Shown here: positions 7,037 through 13,482 of the stretch, one piece after another | Layout of the letters: every line of letters starts with the position of its first letter | How positions within the stretch are numbered: the first letter of the stretch is position 1 | Source: JBBSUX01 sp038234045 | GTDB taxonomy: Bacteria > Pseudomonadota > Gammaproteobacteria > Burkholderiales > Burkholderiaceae_C | Assembly (NCBI GenBank): GCA_038234045.1 | Contig: JBBSUX010000074.1 | Span: 1 to 13,532, forward strand | Direction: 5' to 3' | DNA length: 13,532 nucleotides | The notes under the pieces: model-generated | The model's database searches: none | What the model was told of the DNA's origin: nothing | Seen by the model: only the letters and a program-made list of their open reading frames with translations | Program-made: the position numbers and the translations under genes

Positions 7037-7074
7037 GGGTAGTGTTCCATTCTGCGACAGGCCGGCCACTACCC
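7037..7074 (-). promoter_or_regulatory. Perfect 8-bp inverted repeat next to the ribosome site
   Basis: Read on the minus strand, GGGTAGTG (7074-7067) and CACTACCC (7044-7037) flank a 22-nt loop that itself starts with the palindrome core GGCCGGCC. The 3' arm ends one base before the GAGGA ribosome site (7035-7031) of the 194-aa protein gene. As RNA it would fold right against the ribosome site; as DNA it would be a dyad operator. It lies in the divergent region between this operon and mpl, so it could affect both directions. Confidence 0.45.
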
Positions 7075-7110
7075 TTTCAAGGCTCTGCAAAACCTGGCAT
7101 TTGAACAGTG

Positions 7111-7160
7111 ACGCTATATTAATAGAAGCTGATAGCGCTTACTGGAAAATCGCTATCGCC
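7111..7160. repeat. AT-rich repeat-like element upstream of mpl
   Basis: GCTATATTAATAGAAGCTGATAGCGCTTACTGGA... shares the GCTAT..T..A..(T)AGCT....CGCTT layout with the stretch at 556-590, and probably belongs to the same dispersed family. It includes a perfect hairpin: GATAGCG (7131-7137), a 13-nt loop, CGCTATC (7151-7157). It occupies most of the space where the mpl promoter should lie. Confidence 0.35.
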
Positions 7161-7172
7161 TCTTTTTATCCA

Positions 7173-7178
7173 TAAAAT
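7173..7178 (+). promoter_or_regulatory. Possible -10 element for mpl
   Basis: TAAAAT lies 22 bp before the mpl ATG and fits a sigma-70 -10 box, giving a 5' leader of about 15 nt. No good -35 hexamer is found at 16-18 bp (TCGCTA at 17 bp). Because the area is AT-rich, such a match is expected by chance. Confidence 0.25.
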
Positions 7179-7200
7179 ATCCCTCTGCGTCGATCGACCA

Positions 7201-8616
7201 ATGCACCTTCACATTCTTGGTATCTGCGGCACTTTCATGGGAGGGCTCGCTGCGTTGGCGCGTGAGGCGGGTCATCGCGTCACGGGCTGCGACAGCGGCG
7301 TCTATCCGCCGATGAGCGATCAGCTCCGCTCGCTCGGCATCGAGCTGACCGAAGGCTACAGCGCGGAGCAACTGGCTCTCGCCCCCGATGTTTTCGTGGT
7401 GGGCAACGTGGTCAGCCGCGCGCGCGCAGCGGACGGATCGCCCAAGTTTCCCTTGATGGAAGCCATTCTCGATGCTGGCGTGCCCTACACCAGCGGACCG
7501 CAGTGGCTGGCCGAACAGCTCCTGCGCGGGCGCCATGTGATCGCGGTGGCAGGCACCCACGGCAAGACCACCACTACATCGATGCTTGCGTGGCTGCTGG
7601 AATCGGCCGGGCTGGAGCCGGGATTTCTGGTGGGTGGCGTGCCGCTCAACTTCGGCGTTTCGGCGCGTCTTGGGCGGGTCGACGCGCCGTTCGTAATCGA
7701 GGCGGACGAGTACGACACCGCGTTCTTCGACAAACGCAGCAAGTTCGTTCATTACCGCCCGCGCACCGCCGTCCTGAACAACCTGGAGTTCGACCACGCC
7801 GACATCTTCGACAATCTGTCGCAGATCGAGCGGCAATTTCACCATCTGGTGCGCACCGTCCCTTCGTCGGGTTGCGTGGTTTTTCATGCGGGCGATGCGG
7901 CCTTGGCCAGGGTCCTCGATCAGGGATGCTGGAGCGAGCGCATCGGATTCGGAGCGCTGGATGCGGACTTCACTGCTGAAGGAGACCCAGGAGACTTCGC
8001 CATCCTGCACCGCGGAGAGCAGGCCGGCCGGGTTTGCTGGGCACTCGGAGGCCGGCACAACCAGAGCAATGCGTTAGCAGCCATAGCGGCTGCCACCAGC
8101 GTCGGGATAGCGCCGCAGGAAGCTGCCACAGCGCTTGGCGGATTCATCAACGCGCGGCGCCGGATGGAACTGCGCGGCGTTGCTGGCGGCGTGCACGTCT
8201 ATGACGATTTCGCCCACCACCCGACTGCCATCGCAACAACACTCGACGGACTGCGCCGCCAGCTGGATCAAAAGGCAGGCTCCGGCCGCATACTGGCGGT
8301 GTTTGAGCCACGCAGCAACACCATGAAGCTCGGCGCCATGGCAGCGTTATTGCCGGCTAGCCTGGCAGCAGCAGACATCGCCTTCTGTCACACAGCCGGG
8401 CTGGACTGGGATGCCGAAGCCGTCCTGAGACCCTTGGGTGAAAAGGCGCGCACAGCAAGCGACATCGGCAGCCTGGTGCGTCAGGTCGCGCAAGACGCCC
8501 GACCGGGCGACCATCTGGTGTGCATGAGCAACGGCAGCTTCGGCGGTATCCACGAGCGCTTGCTGGCCGCGCTGGAGGCGTCGGATGAAACGCCCGGAGA
8601 GCCGCTGAAGCGCTGA
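7201..8616 (+). CDS. mpl: UDP-MurNAc:L-alanyl-gamma-D-glutamyl-meso-diaminopimelate ligase
   Basis: Mpl is a cytoplasmic Mur-family ATP-dependent ligase. It joins the recycled murein tripeptide L-Ala-gamma-D-Glu-meso-DAP to UDP-MurNAc, returning it to peptidoglycan synthesis. The 471-aa protein has the N-terminal Rossmann domain (MHLHILGICGTFMGGLA, 1-17), in which ICGTFMGG replaces the GIGG(A)GMS of MurC and is diagnostic for Mpl. It also has the P-loop GTHGKTTT (118-125), the segment EADEYDTAFFDKRSKF (167-182), RHNQSNALAA (285-294), and the C-terminal domain with RRRMELRG (319-326) and DDFAHHPTA (335-343). It is full length compared with E. coli Mpl (457 aa). No Shine-Dalgarno is visible before ATG 7201. 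It is divergent from the 194-aa protein gene and ends 14 bp from the convergent membrane protein gene, with no terminator seen between. Confidence 0.96.
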   Translation: MHLHILGICGTFMGGLAALAREAGHRVTGCDSGVYPPMSDQLRSLGIELTEGYSAEQLALAPDVFVVGNVVSRARAADGSPKFPLMEAILDAGVPYTSGPQWLAEQLLRGRHVIAVAGTHGKTTTTSMLAWLLESAGLEPGFLVGGVPLNFGVSARLGRVDAPFVIEADEYDTAFFDKRSKFVHYRPRTAVLNNLEFDHADIFDNLSQIERQFHHLVRTVPSSGCVVFHAGDAALARVLDQGCWSERIGFGALDADFTAEGDPGDFAILHRGEQAGRVCWALGGRHNQSNALAAIAAATSVGIAPQEAATALGGFINARRRMELRGVAGGVHVYDDFAHHPTAIATTLDGLRRQLDQKAGSGRILAVFEPRSNTMKLGAMAALLPASLAAADIAFCHTAGLDWDAEAVLRPLGEKARTASDIGSLVRQVAQDARPGDHLVCMSNGSFGGIHERLLAALEASDETPGEPLKR

Positions 8617-8630
8617 AACGCTGGACCCGC

Positions 8631-10481
8631 TTACGGCGGAGGATTCCGACTGCTGCCAGCCACGCGGGAAGCAGCCGGTGGCAGTCGACAATCGCGCCGG
8701 AAGTCGAACACCTGATGAACGAAAAGCGACTTCACCGTTCGGCTCCAGTTCGGAAATCGCAGTTCGACCTCGGTCGAACCGGCTGGCAGCGCAACCAACA
8801 GCCTCGGATCGTGGCAAGTGCGGTTGACGGGCGCATAGATCCAAGCGGGATCACCCGGCCGCCGGATTCGCACCGCCATGCCGGGCGCAGCGAATACCGG
8901 CAACGCGACATTAGAAGGTTTTGTGCACTGCCACTCCCAAGTGGCAGTGCGGCGCTCTTCGGTGTTATTCACCGCCGGGCGAGCCAATGTACAGTCAGCG
9001 CTGGCGCTGGTCTTGAGGAAGTTGCGCATCTGGTCGAAGATGACCTGGATGTCGACAGCCGGCTCCCAATCCACCAGGGGAAAGAACTCCGCCATTGCGA
9101 CATAGTCCGCATGTAGATCATCCTGCATGCGCTCCGGCGTAATTCGTTCGTACTGGATGGGATGCCACCACATCTTGGGCTCTGCTACCACGAAAAGGGT
9201 GAGCGCGCCCAACAGACCACATGCGAACCGACTCCAGTGACCTGGGCGGGTAAGCGTCATTTGGTGCTGGAGCAGCCGGGAAAATCCAAGCACCGCACCC
9301 AGCACGAGAACAACCGTTGCATACGCGAGCAGTCGCCAGGCGAACTGTAGATAGATGGTGCCGGGAATGGTTTCATAGACCCAGAATGCTGAAGGAGTCT
9401 GCAGCCAGGCGAGGACCATGAGGGTGCCGAGTACGAATGCGCCGACTGACTGATCAACAGCCCAGGAAGCATTCGTCTCTGGCGGACTTCCGGCACGGGG
9501 CCGCGGTGATCCCAAAAGAAAAGCCAAGTACGCCAGCAGCAGGAAAACCAGCGCAATATCGAGCTGGACGGTGAACGAATTCCAATCCCTGCCCCAGACC
9601 CAACGGGAATCCCACAGGAATCTGCCGAGTGGAAAGACAAACGTCATCGGCGTGAACGCAAAATGTCTGACCAGTTCTTCAGTGCGGTTGAAGCGGCCCA
9701 TCGCTGCCATCGGCAGGACGAACGGCAACAGACATACGAGTGCGATCGCTCCACTCTGCAGTGCGGGGAGCCACCAGGAATAAGCTCGACCGCGCCATTG
9801 ATGCAATGCGAGTGCGACGCAGACACCGAGCGGTACAACGACGAACAAGGCGATCGCGCTATGGGATAGCGCCAGGAGCGCGACCACTACTCCGAGCCAC
9901 CGAGGCCAGCGGCCTTCCATTAGCAGGATCAGGCACCACCAGACGATCCACGGGATCAGCGCAAGGGCAGAGAATTCTGCAAACGCCCCACGGATCAGCC
10001 AGTCGGTAGTCGCGTAGTTTGACGCGAGAAGCAATCCCCCCGCCAACAGCCACAGCGCTGGAAACCTGCCGCGAAGCGCCTGACGCGTGCATAACGCCAT
10101 ACCCGCGAAACCCGTCACCATGCAGAACAGCGTGGGCAGCACAATCGCCGCCTTCGGGCTTTGCGTGACAGCCAGCGCCGCCGCCGACAGGATCATGAAG
10201 GTCTTGTGATAAAGCGCCGGCAGCGGCGAACCGTGACCATATTGCAGCTGCGAAGACCAGACGGGCATCCAGTGCCCGATCCGCCATTGCTGCAGGGTGA
10301 CCGACATGCGCGCGACAGGCGCAGTCCAGTCATGATTGGCCGGCCATCCCCTGTGCGAAAGGACCGGGACCATCAGCAACAAGGAAAAGCCAAATGCAAC
10401 CGCCAGCCCGGCCAGCAACTGCTTGCGGGTGATGGGGCCAAGCGCCCGCGTCGCCTGCCAGGCTGGATGGTCGAATTGCAT
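8631..10481 (-). CDS. Polytopic membrane protein, GT-C / PTPS_related-like, function unknown
   Basis: This 616-aa protein has about ten predicted membrane segments (roughly 20-42, 93-131, 142-156, 165-188, 195-225, 240-258, 304-324, 345-361, 372-402, 417-432). They are followed by a soluble C-terminal domain (about 435-616) with four cysteines (497, 519, 556, 598) that could form disulfides if periplasmic. The long first loop carries WPANHDWTAPVAR (46-58) and a basic/aromatic stretch, WQ.G.W.P.WSS. The arrangement of one helix, a loop with acidic residue(s), many helices and a periplasmic domain resembles GT-C glycosyltransferases and the '6-pyruvoyl-tetrahydropterin synthase-related' membrane family. 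Transfer of a sugar from a lipid carrier is therefore possible but not shown. AGGAG lies just before ATG 10481. It follows the DAHP synthase gene by 90 bp. Confidence 0.8.
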   Translation of the reverse strand: MQFDHPAWQATRALGPITRKQLLAGLAVAFGFSLLLMVPVLSHRGWPANHDWTAPVARMSVTLQQWRIGHWMPVWSSQLQYGHGSPLPALYHKTFMILSAAALAVTQSPKAAIVLPTLFCMVTGFAGMALCTRQALRGRFPALWLLAGGLLLASNYATTDWLIRGAFAEFSALALIPWIVWWCLILLMEGRWPRWLGVVVALLALSHSAIALFVVVPLGVCVALALHQWRGRAYSWWLPALQSGAIALVCLLPFVLPMAAMGRFNRTEELVRHFAFTPMTFVFPLGRFLWDSRWVWGRDWNSFTVQLDIALVFLLLAYLAFLLGSPRPRAGSPPETNASWAVDQSVGAFVLGTLMVLAWLQTPSAFWVYETIPGTIYLQFAWRLLAYATVVLVLGAVLGFSRLLQHQMTLTRPGHWSRFACGLLGALTLFVVAEPKMWWHPIQYERITPERMQDDLHADYVAMAEFFPLVDWEPAVDIQVIFDQMRNFLKTSASADCTLARPAVNNTEERRTATWEWQCTKPSNVALPVFAAPGMAVRIRRPGDPAWIYAPVNRTCHDPRLLVALPAGSTEVELRFPNWSRTVKSLFVHQVFDFRRDCRLPPAASRVAGSSRNPPP

Positions 10482-10520
10482 GGGCTCCTGCAGATGTTTG
10501 TTGTAGGTTAAAGCAGCCTA

Positions 10521-10570
10521 CCCTTGAAGAAAAAACGCGAGCGGCCAGCTCCGGGTTGCCGGCCGACGTT
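10521..10570 (-). terminator. Possible terminator after the DAHP synthase gene
   Basis: On the minus strand, CGGCCGGC, an 8-nt loop and GCTGGCCG form an 8-bp stem with one G-U pair. Six further bases (CTCGCG) intervene before a run of six T. The gap between stem and U-run is longer than in a canonical intrinsic terminator, so efficiency is doubtful. It would separate the DAHP synthase gene from the membrane protein gene. Confidence 0.4.
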
Positions 10571-10571
10571 A

Positions 10572-11696
10572 TTAACGACGGCGCCGAGCGCGCACCGCGT
10601 TCGAAAGCACACCCAGCGCCGCGCAGGAGTCGTCCCAACCAAGACACGCGTCAGTAATGCTCTGCCCGTAAACCAGCCCATCGAGCTGGTCTTTGCCGGG
10701 CGTGAACTTCTGGGCACCTTCGACCAGATGGCTTTCGATCATTACGCCGAAAACGCTGCGCGAGCCTTCGGCGGTCTGACGGGCGACCTCCTCGGCCACC
10801 ACCATCTGGCGAGCATGCTGTTTGCTGCTGTTCGCATGGCTGCAGTCGACCATCAGCGATGGCGACAGACCCGACTTCACCAAGTCTGCGCAAGCCGCCT
10901 CGACACTCGCCGCGTCGTAGTTCGGAGCCTTGCCACCACGCAGAATGACGTGGCAATCGGGGTTGCCATCGGTCTGCACGATCGCAACCTGACCATTTTT
11001 ATGCACCGAAAGGAAATGATGGCCCCGCGCCGCTGCCTGGATGGCGTCGGTTGCGATCCGGATATTGCCATCGGTACCGTTTTTGAAACCGATCGGAGCT
11101 GAAATGCCGGAGGCCAGTTCGCGGTGAACCTGGCTTTCAGTGGTTCGCGCGCCAATGGCGCCCCAGGAGATCAGATCGCCAATGTATTGCGGCGAAATCA
11201 CATCCAGAAACTCACTGCCTGCTGGCAGCCCGAGCCGGTTGATGTCGATCAGCAGCTGCCGGGCGATGCGCAATCCCTCGTCGATACGAAAGCTCTCATC
11301 AAGGTACGGATCGTTGATGAGCCCCTTCCAGCCAACGGTAGTGCGCGGCTTTTCGAAGTACACGCGCATGACGATTTCAAGGGTGTCGGCGTAACGCTCA
11401 CGCTCGGCCTGCAACTTCCGCGCATAAGCGAGCGCCGCATCCGGGTTGTGGATGGAGCACGGCCCGATCACCACCAGCATGCGGTCGTCCGAGCCGCTCA
11501 TGATGTCGTGGATACGGCGACGCGTCGTCGTAATAAGCGACTCGACCGGCGTCCCACGAATCGGGAAAAAGCGGATCAGATGTTCGGGAGGCGGGAGCAC
11601 GGTGATTTCCTTGATGCGTTCGTCGTCGGTACGGCTGGTTTTCTCGGCGTACGCATGCCAGTTCTGGTCCTGGCTGGCTTTCACGGTCGCATTCAT
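10572..11696 (-). CDS. aroG: Class I 3-deoxy-D-arabino-heptulosonate 7-phosphate (DAHP) synthase
   Basis: This enzyme condenses phosphoenolpyruvate and erythrose 4-phosphate to DAHP, committing carbon to the shikimate pathway and so to Phe, Tyr and Trp. The 374-aa protein has all class I (AroF/G/H) motifs: IGPCSIHN (77-84), EKPRTTVGWKGLINDP (115-130), ISPQYIGDLISWGAIGARTTESQ (about 167-189), GFKNGTDG (203-210), VDCSHANSSK (283-292), GVMIESHLVEG (317-327) and SITDACLGW. The expected metal ligands are Cys80, His287, Glu321 and Asp349. ATG 11696 has AAGGA 6 bp upstream. A longer in-frame extension to 11879 would be translated through the attenuator terminator and is rejected. The E. coli type is about 350 aa; the extra residues are at the N-terminus and the Arg-rich C-terminus. 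The symbol denotes the family; which amino acid inhibits the enzyme cannot be read. Expression appears controlled by the leader at 11780-11917. Confidence 0.95.
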   Translation of the reverse strand: MNATVKASQDQNWHAYAEKTSRTDDERIKEITVLPPPEHLIRFFPIRGTPVESLITTTRRRIHDIMSGSDDRMLVVIGPCSIHNPDAALAYARKLQAERERYADTLEIVMRVYFEKPRTTVGWKGLINDPYLDESFRIDEGLRIARQLLIDINRLGLPAGSEFLDVISPQYIGDLISWGAIGARTTESQVHRELASGISAPIGFKNGTDGNIRIATDAIQAAARGHHFLSVHKNGQVAIVQTDGNPDCHVILRGGKAPNYDAASVEAACADLVKSGLSPSLMVDCSHANSSKQHARQMVVAEEVARQTAEGSRSVFGVMIESHLVEGAQKFTPGKDQLDGLVYGQSITDACLGWDDSCAALGVLSNAVRARRRR

Positions 11697-11779
11697 CGGA
11701 GTTCCTTGTGCTGTGGGCGGTTGTTGCGAAAAGGTGGGGAAAGAAAAATCGAAAACGCTTTGACTGAAAACTGCGAGGC

Positions 11780-11814
11780 AAAAAAAAACCGCCGGGCTCT
11801 GAGCGTCGGCGGTT
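11780..11814 (-). terminator. Attenuator: intrinsic terminator in the DAHP synthase leader
   Basis: Read on the minus strand: AACCGCCG (11814-11807), a 12-nt apical region that can extend the stem with GCT/AGC, CGGCGGTT (11794-11787), then an uninterrupted U-run (A on the plus strand at 11780-11788). The 8-bp perfect GC-rich stem with about nine U is a near-ideal intrinsic terminator. It sits between a leader ORF and the gene it precedes, 83 bp before the aroG ATG. It would stop transcription before the coding region unless its 5' arm is held in the alternative pairing with 11864-11859. Confidence 0.92.
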
Positions 11815-11823
11815 GGCTGGAAG

Positions 11824-11847
11824 GCGCGTTGTGTTTCTTTTACGCGC
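11824..11847 (-). other. Hairpin nested between attenuator regions 2 and 3
   Basis: GCGCGU (11847-11842) pairs perfectly with ACGCGC (11829-11824). The 12-nt loop holds most of the leader-peptide UAA stop. The stem can extend by further pairs past one mismatch (GAG with CUU). It lies exactly between region 2 (11864-11859) and region 3 (11812-11807), so its formation would bring these two together and favour the antiterminator. A ribosome that finishes the leader peptide would open it. Confidence 0.5.
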
Positions 11848-11917
11848 ACTCTCCGGTTCCGCCGGTCTTGGGGAACCAAAAATAAAACGCGTAAAAAGGG
11901 GCGCGGCGAACTTGCAT
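11840..11917 (-). CDS. Aromatic leader peptide of the DAHP synthase attenuator
   Basis: This 25-aa ORF (ATG 11917, TAA 11842-11840) has FYAFYFWF at residues 8-15: four Phe, two Tyr and one Trp in eight codons. It ends 26 nt before an intrinsic terminator and about 144 nt before the aroG ATG. Such a run of regulatory codons before a terminator is the hallmark of ribosome-mediated attenuation, with the ribosome stalling when charged tRNA-Phe, tRNA-Tyr or tRNA-Trp is scarce. GGUUCC (codons 14-16, 11877-11872) can pair with GGAACC (codons 20-21, 11860-11855). Overlapping it, CGGCGG (codons 18-20, 11864-11859) can instead pair with CCGCCG of the terminator 5' arm. No Shine-Dalgarno is seen. The frame stays open upstream into tldD, but this ATG is the only ATG close by, and an extended -10 box lies right before it. 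The product is a regulatory peptide with no expected function of its own. Confidence 0.88.
   Translation of the reverse strand: MQVRRAPFYAFYFWFPKTGGTGECA
11855..11877 (-). promoter_or_regulatory. Attenuator 1:2 hairpin (anti-antiterminator)
   Basis: GGUUCC (11877-11872), an 11-nt loop (CCAAGACCGGC), then GGAACC (11860-11855): a 6-bp perfect stem that can lengthen by U-G pairs at its base. Its 5' arm is the end of the Trp14 codon, all of Phe15 and the first base of Pro16. Its 3' side overlaps CGGCGG, the antiterminator arm. Forming it leaves the terminator 5' arm free; a ribosome stalled on the aromatic codons would prevent it. Confidence 0.75.
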
Positions 11918-11924
11918 GGCGAGA

Positions 11925-11933
11925 AATGTAGCA
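11925..11933 (-). promoter_or_regulatory. Extended -10 promoter element for the attenuator transcript
   Basis: TGC-TACATT on the minus strand matches an extended -10 (TGn plus TANNNT), which can work without a good -35. None is found at 16-18 bp. The hexamer ends 7 nt before the leader-peptide ATG, so transcription would start at or within a base of that ATG. This would give a leaderless leader-peptide mRNA and explain the missing Shine-Dalgarno. The alternative is a promoter further upstream in tldD, or read-through. Confidence 0.45.
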
Positions 11934-12015
11934 CAGCGGCGCTGGGCGGGACCCTCAAGCTGTCTGCCGCACGCAACGCTGCTTTGGCGTTTAAAGAGGA
12001 CGCTATGACCCCGGT

Positions 12016-13476
12016 TCACGCCGTGCCGCCCACCGTCAGTCCGTCGATCCGCAGCGTCGGCTGGCCGACTCCCACCGGCACGCTCTGGCCTTCCTTGCCA
12101 CAGGTGCCGACGCCGGAATCGAGCGCCATGTCGTTGCCGATCAGCGAGACGCGCTTCAGGCAATCCGGCCCACTACCGACAAGTGTTGCGCCTTTGACCG
12201 GGTACAGGATCTTTCCCTTTTCCACCCAGTACGCCTCGCTGGCCGAGAAGACGAACTTGCCGCTGGTGATGTCTACCTGCCCGCCGCCGAAGTTGGTGGC
12301 GTACAAGCCCTTGTCGATACTCGCGATGATTTCCTGCGGGTCCTTGTCGCCGCCCAGCATGTAGGTATTGGTCATCCGCGGCATCGGCAGATGGGCGTAG
12401 CTTTCGCGGCGCCCGTTGCCGGTGGGCTTGACGCCCATCAGGCGCGCGTTCATCGAATCCTGGATATAGCCGCACAGGATGCCGTTCTCGATCAACACGT
12501 TGCGCTGGCTGGTGTGGCCTTCGTCGTCCACGTTGAGCGAGCCGCGACGGTCGGCGATGGTGCCGTCGTCGAGCACCGTGACGCCCTTTGCCGCAACGCG
12601 CTTGCCGATCTTGCCGCTGAAGGCGCTCGAGCCTTTGCGGTTGAAGTCGCCTTCAAGCCCGTGGCCGATCGCCTCGTGCAGCAGGATGCCTGGCCAGCCA
12701 GCGCCCAGCACCACCGTCATCTCGCCGGCAGGAGCCGGACGGGATTCGAGATTGACCAGCGCTTGCCGCACCGCTTCGTCCACATAGTGGGCAACCATCG
12801 CATCGTCGAAATACGCCAGCCCGAAACGCCCACCGCCGCCGGCCGAACCCACTTCACGCCGGCCCTTGTGCTCGGCGATGACGGTGACCGAAAGCCGCAC
12901 CAGCGGCCGTACGTCAGCCGCCAGCGTGCCGTCGGCGCGCGCCACCAGCACCACGTCGTACTCGGCAGCCAGCCCCGCCATCACCTGCGCCACCCGCGGA
13001 TCTTTGGCGCGAGCCAGCGCTTCGACCTTGCCCAGCAATGCCACCTTGGCGTTACTGTCCAGCGACGCAATCGGATCGACCTCGGGATAGAGCGACCGGC
13101 TCTTAGCTATTTTCTTCGTAGCTACATGCGCTCGCCCCGACTTGGCTTGAGCTGAAATTGATCGCACAGTTCGGGCTGCGTCCAGCAAGGAAGCCTCGGA
13201 GATATCGTCGGAGTAGGCAAAAGCGGTTTTCTCGCCCTTCACGGCCCTGACACCCACCCCCTGGTCGATGCTGAAAGAACCGGTTTTGACGATCCCCTCT
13301 TCCAGGCTCCAGCCTTCGCTGCGGGTCATCTGGAAATAAAGATCGGCGTCGTCCACGCGGTGCGCCTTGATCTCGGCAAGCGCCCGACCGAGATGGGATT
13401 CATCCAGGCCGAAGGGTTCCAGCAACAGGCGCTGGGCGATGGCAAGGCGTTCGATAGTGGGTTCGCGTGAAATCAT
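12016..13476 (-). CDS. tldD: TldD, metalloprotease of the TldD/TldE complex
   Basis: TldD and its partner TldE (PmbA, not in this window) form a zinc metalloprotease that degrades unfolded peptides. It is needed for microcin B17 maturation and for CcdA turnover in E. coli. The 486-aa protein matches E. coli TldD (481 aa) over its whole length. The metal site is HEAIGH (267-272, HExxxH) in GWPGILLHEAIGHGLEGDF. Also intact are DGTLAADVRPLVRLSV (182-197), GGGGRFG (213-219), PTGNGRRESYAHLPMPRMTNTYML (351-374), GGGQVDITSGKFVFS (397-411) and the end GTCGKEGQSVPVGVGQPTL with Cys459. The ATG at 13476 fits the family N-terminus. No clear ribosome site is seen. The segment at about 107-127, encoded by 13096-13158, is Lys-rich and resembles the intergenic repeat in DNA sequence. 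The gene ends 98 bp before the leader peptide. Confidence 0.97.
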   Translation of the reverse strand: MISREPTIERLAIAQRLLLEPFGLDESHLGRALAEIKAHRVDDADLYFQMTRSEGWSLEEGIVKTGSFSIDQGVGVRAVKGEKTAFAYSDDISEASLLDAARTVRSISAQAKSGRAHVATKKIAKSRSLYPEVDPIASLDSNAKVALLGKVEALARAKDPRVAQVMAGLAAEYDVVLVARADGTLAADVRPLVRLSVTVIAEHKGRREVGSAGGGGRFGLAYFDDAMVAHYVDEAVRQALVNLESRPAPAGEMTVVLGAGWPGILLHEAIGHGLEGDFNRKGSSAFSGKIGKRVAAKGVTVLDDGTIADRRGSLNVDDEGHTSQRNVLIENGILCGYIQDSMNARLMGVKPTGNGRRESYAHLPMPRMTNTYMLGGDKDPQEIIASIDKGLYATNFGGGQVDITSGKFVFSASEAYWVEKGKILYPVKGATLVGSGPDCLKRVSLIGNDMALDSGVGTCGKEGQSVPVGVGQPTLRIDGLTVGGTA

Positions 13477-13482
13477 CGGCTG

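Noticed and set aside
7101..7120. TTGAAC and TATATT as a promoter pair for mpl
   Set aside because: The spacing is only 8 bp, and both lie in the AT-rich repeat-like element.
8590..8640. Bidirectional terminator between mpl and the convergent membrane protein gene
   Set aside because: Only a 4-bp stem (AGCG...CGCT) and no T-run on either strand.
11697..11879. N-terminal extension of the DAHP synthase frame to 11879
   Set aside because: It would be translated through the terminator hairpin and U-run, has no family similarity, and the ATG at 11696 has its own good ribosome site.
11124..11885. Plus-strand open frame of 253 codons opposite the DAHP synthase gene and its leader
   Set aside because: Antisense to an unambiguous DAHP synthase; it also crosses the attenuator terminator.
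11933..11961. TTGAGG upstream of TACATT as a -35 box for the aroG leader
   Set aside because: The spacing to TACATT is 22 bp, too long for sigma-70; the extended -10 (TGC) is the better explanation.
12391..13155. Plus-strand open frame of 254 codons opposite tldD
   Set aside because: Antisense shadow of tldD, with His/Arg/Ala-rich composition typical of such shadows.
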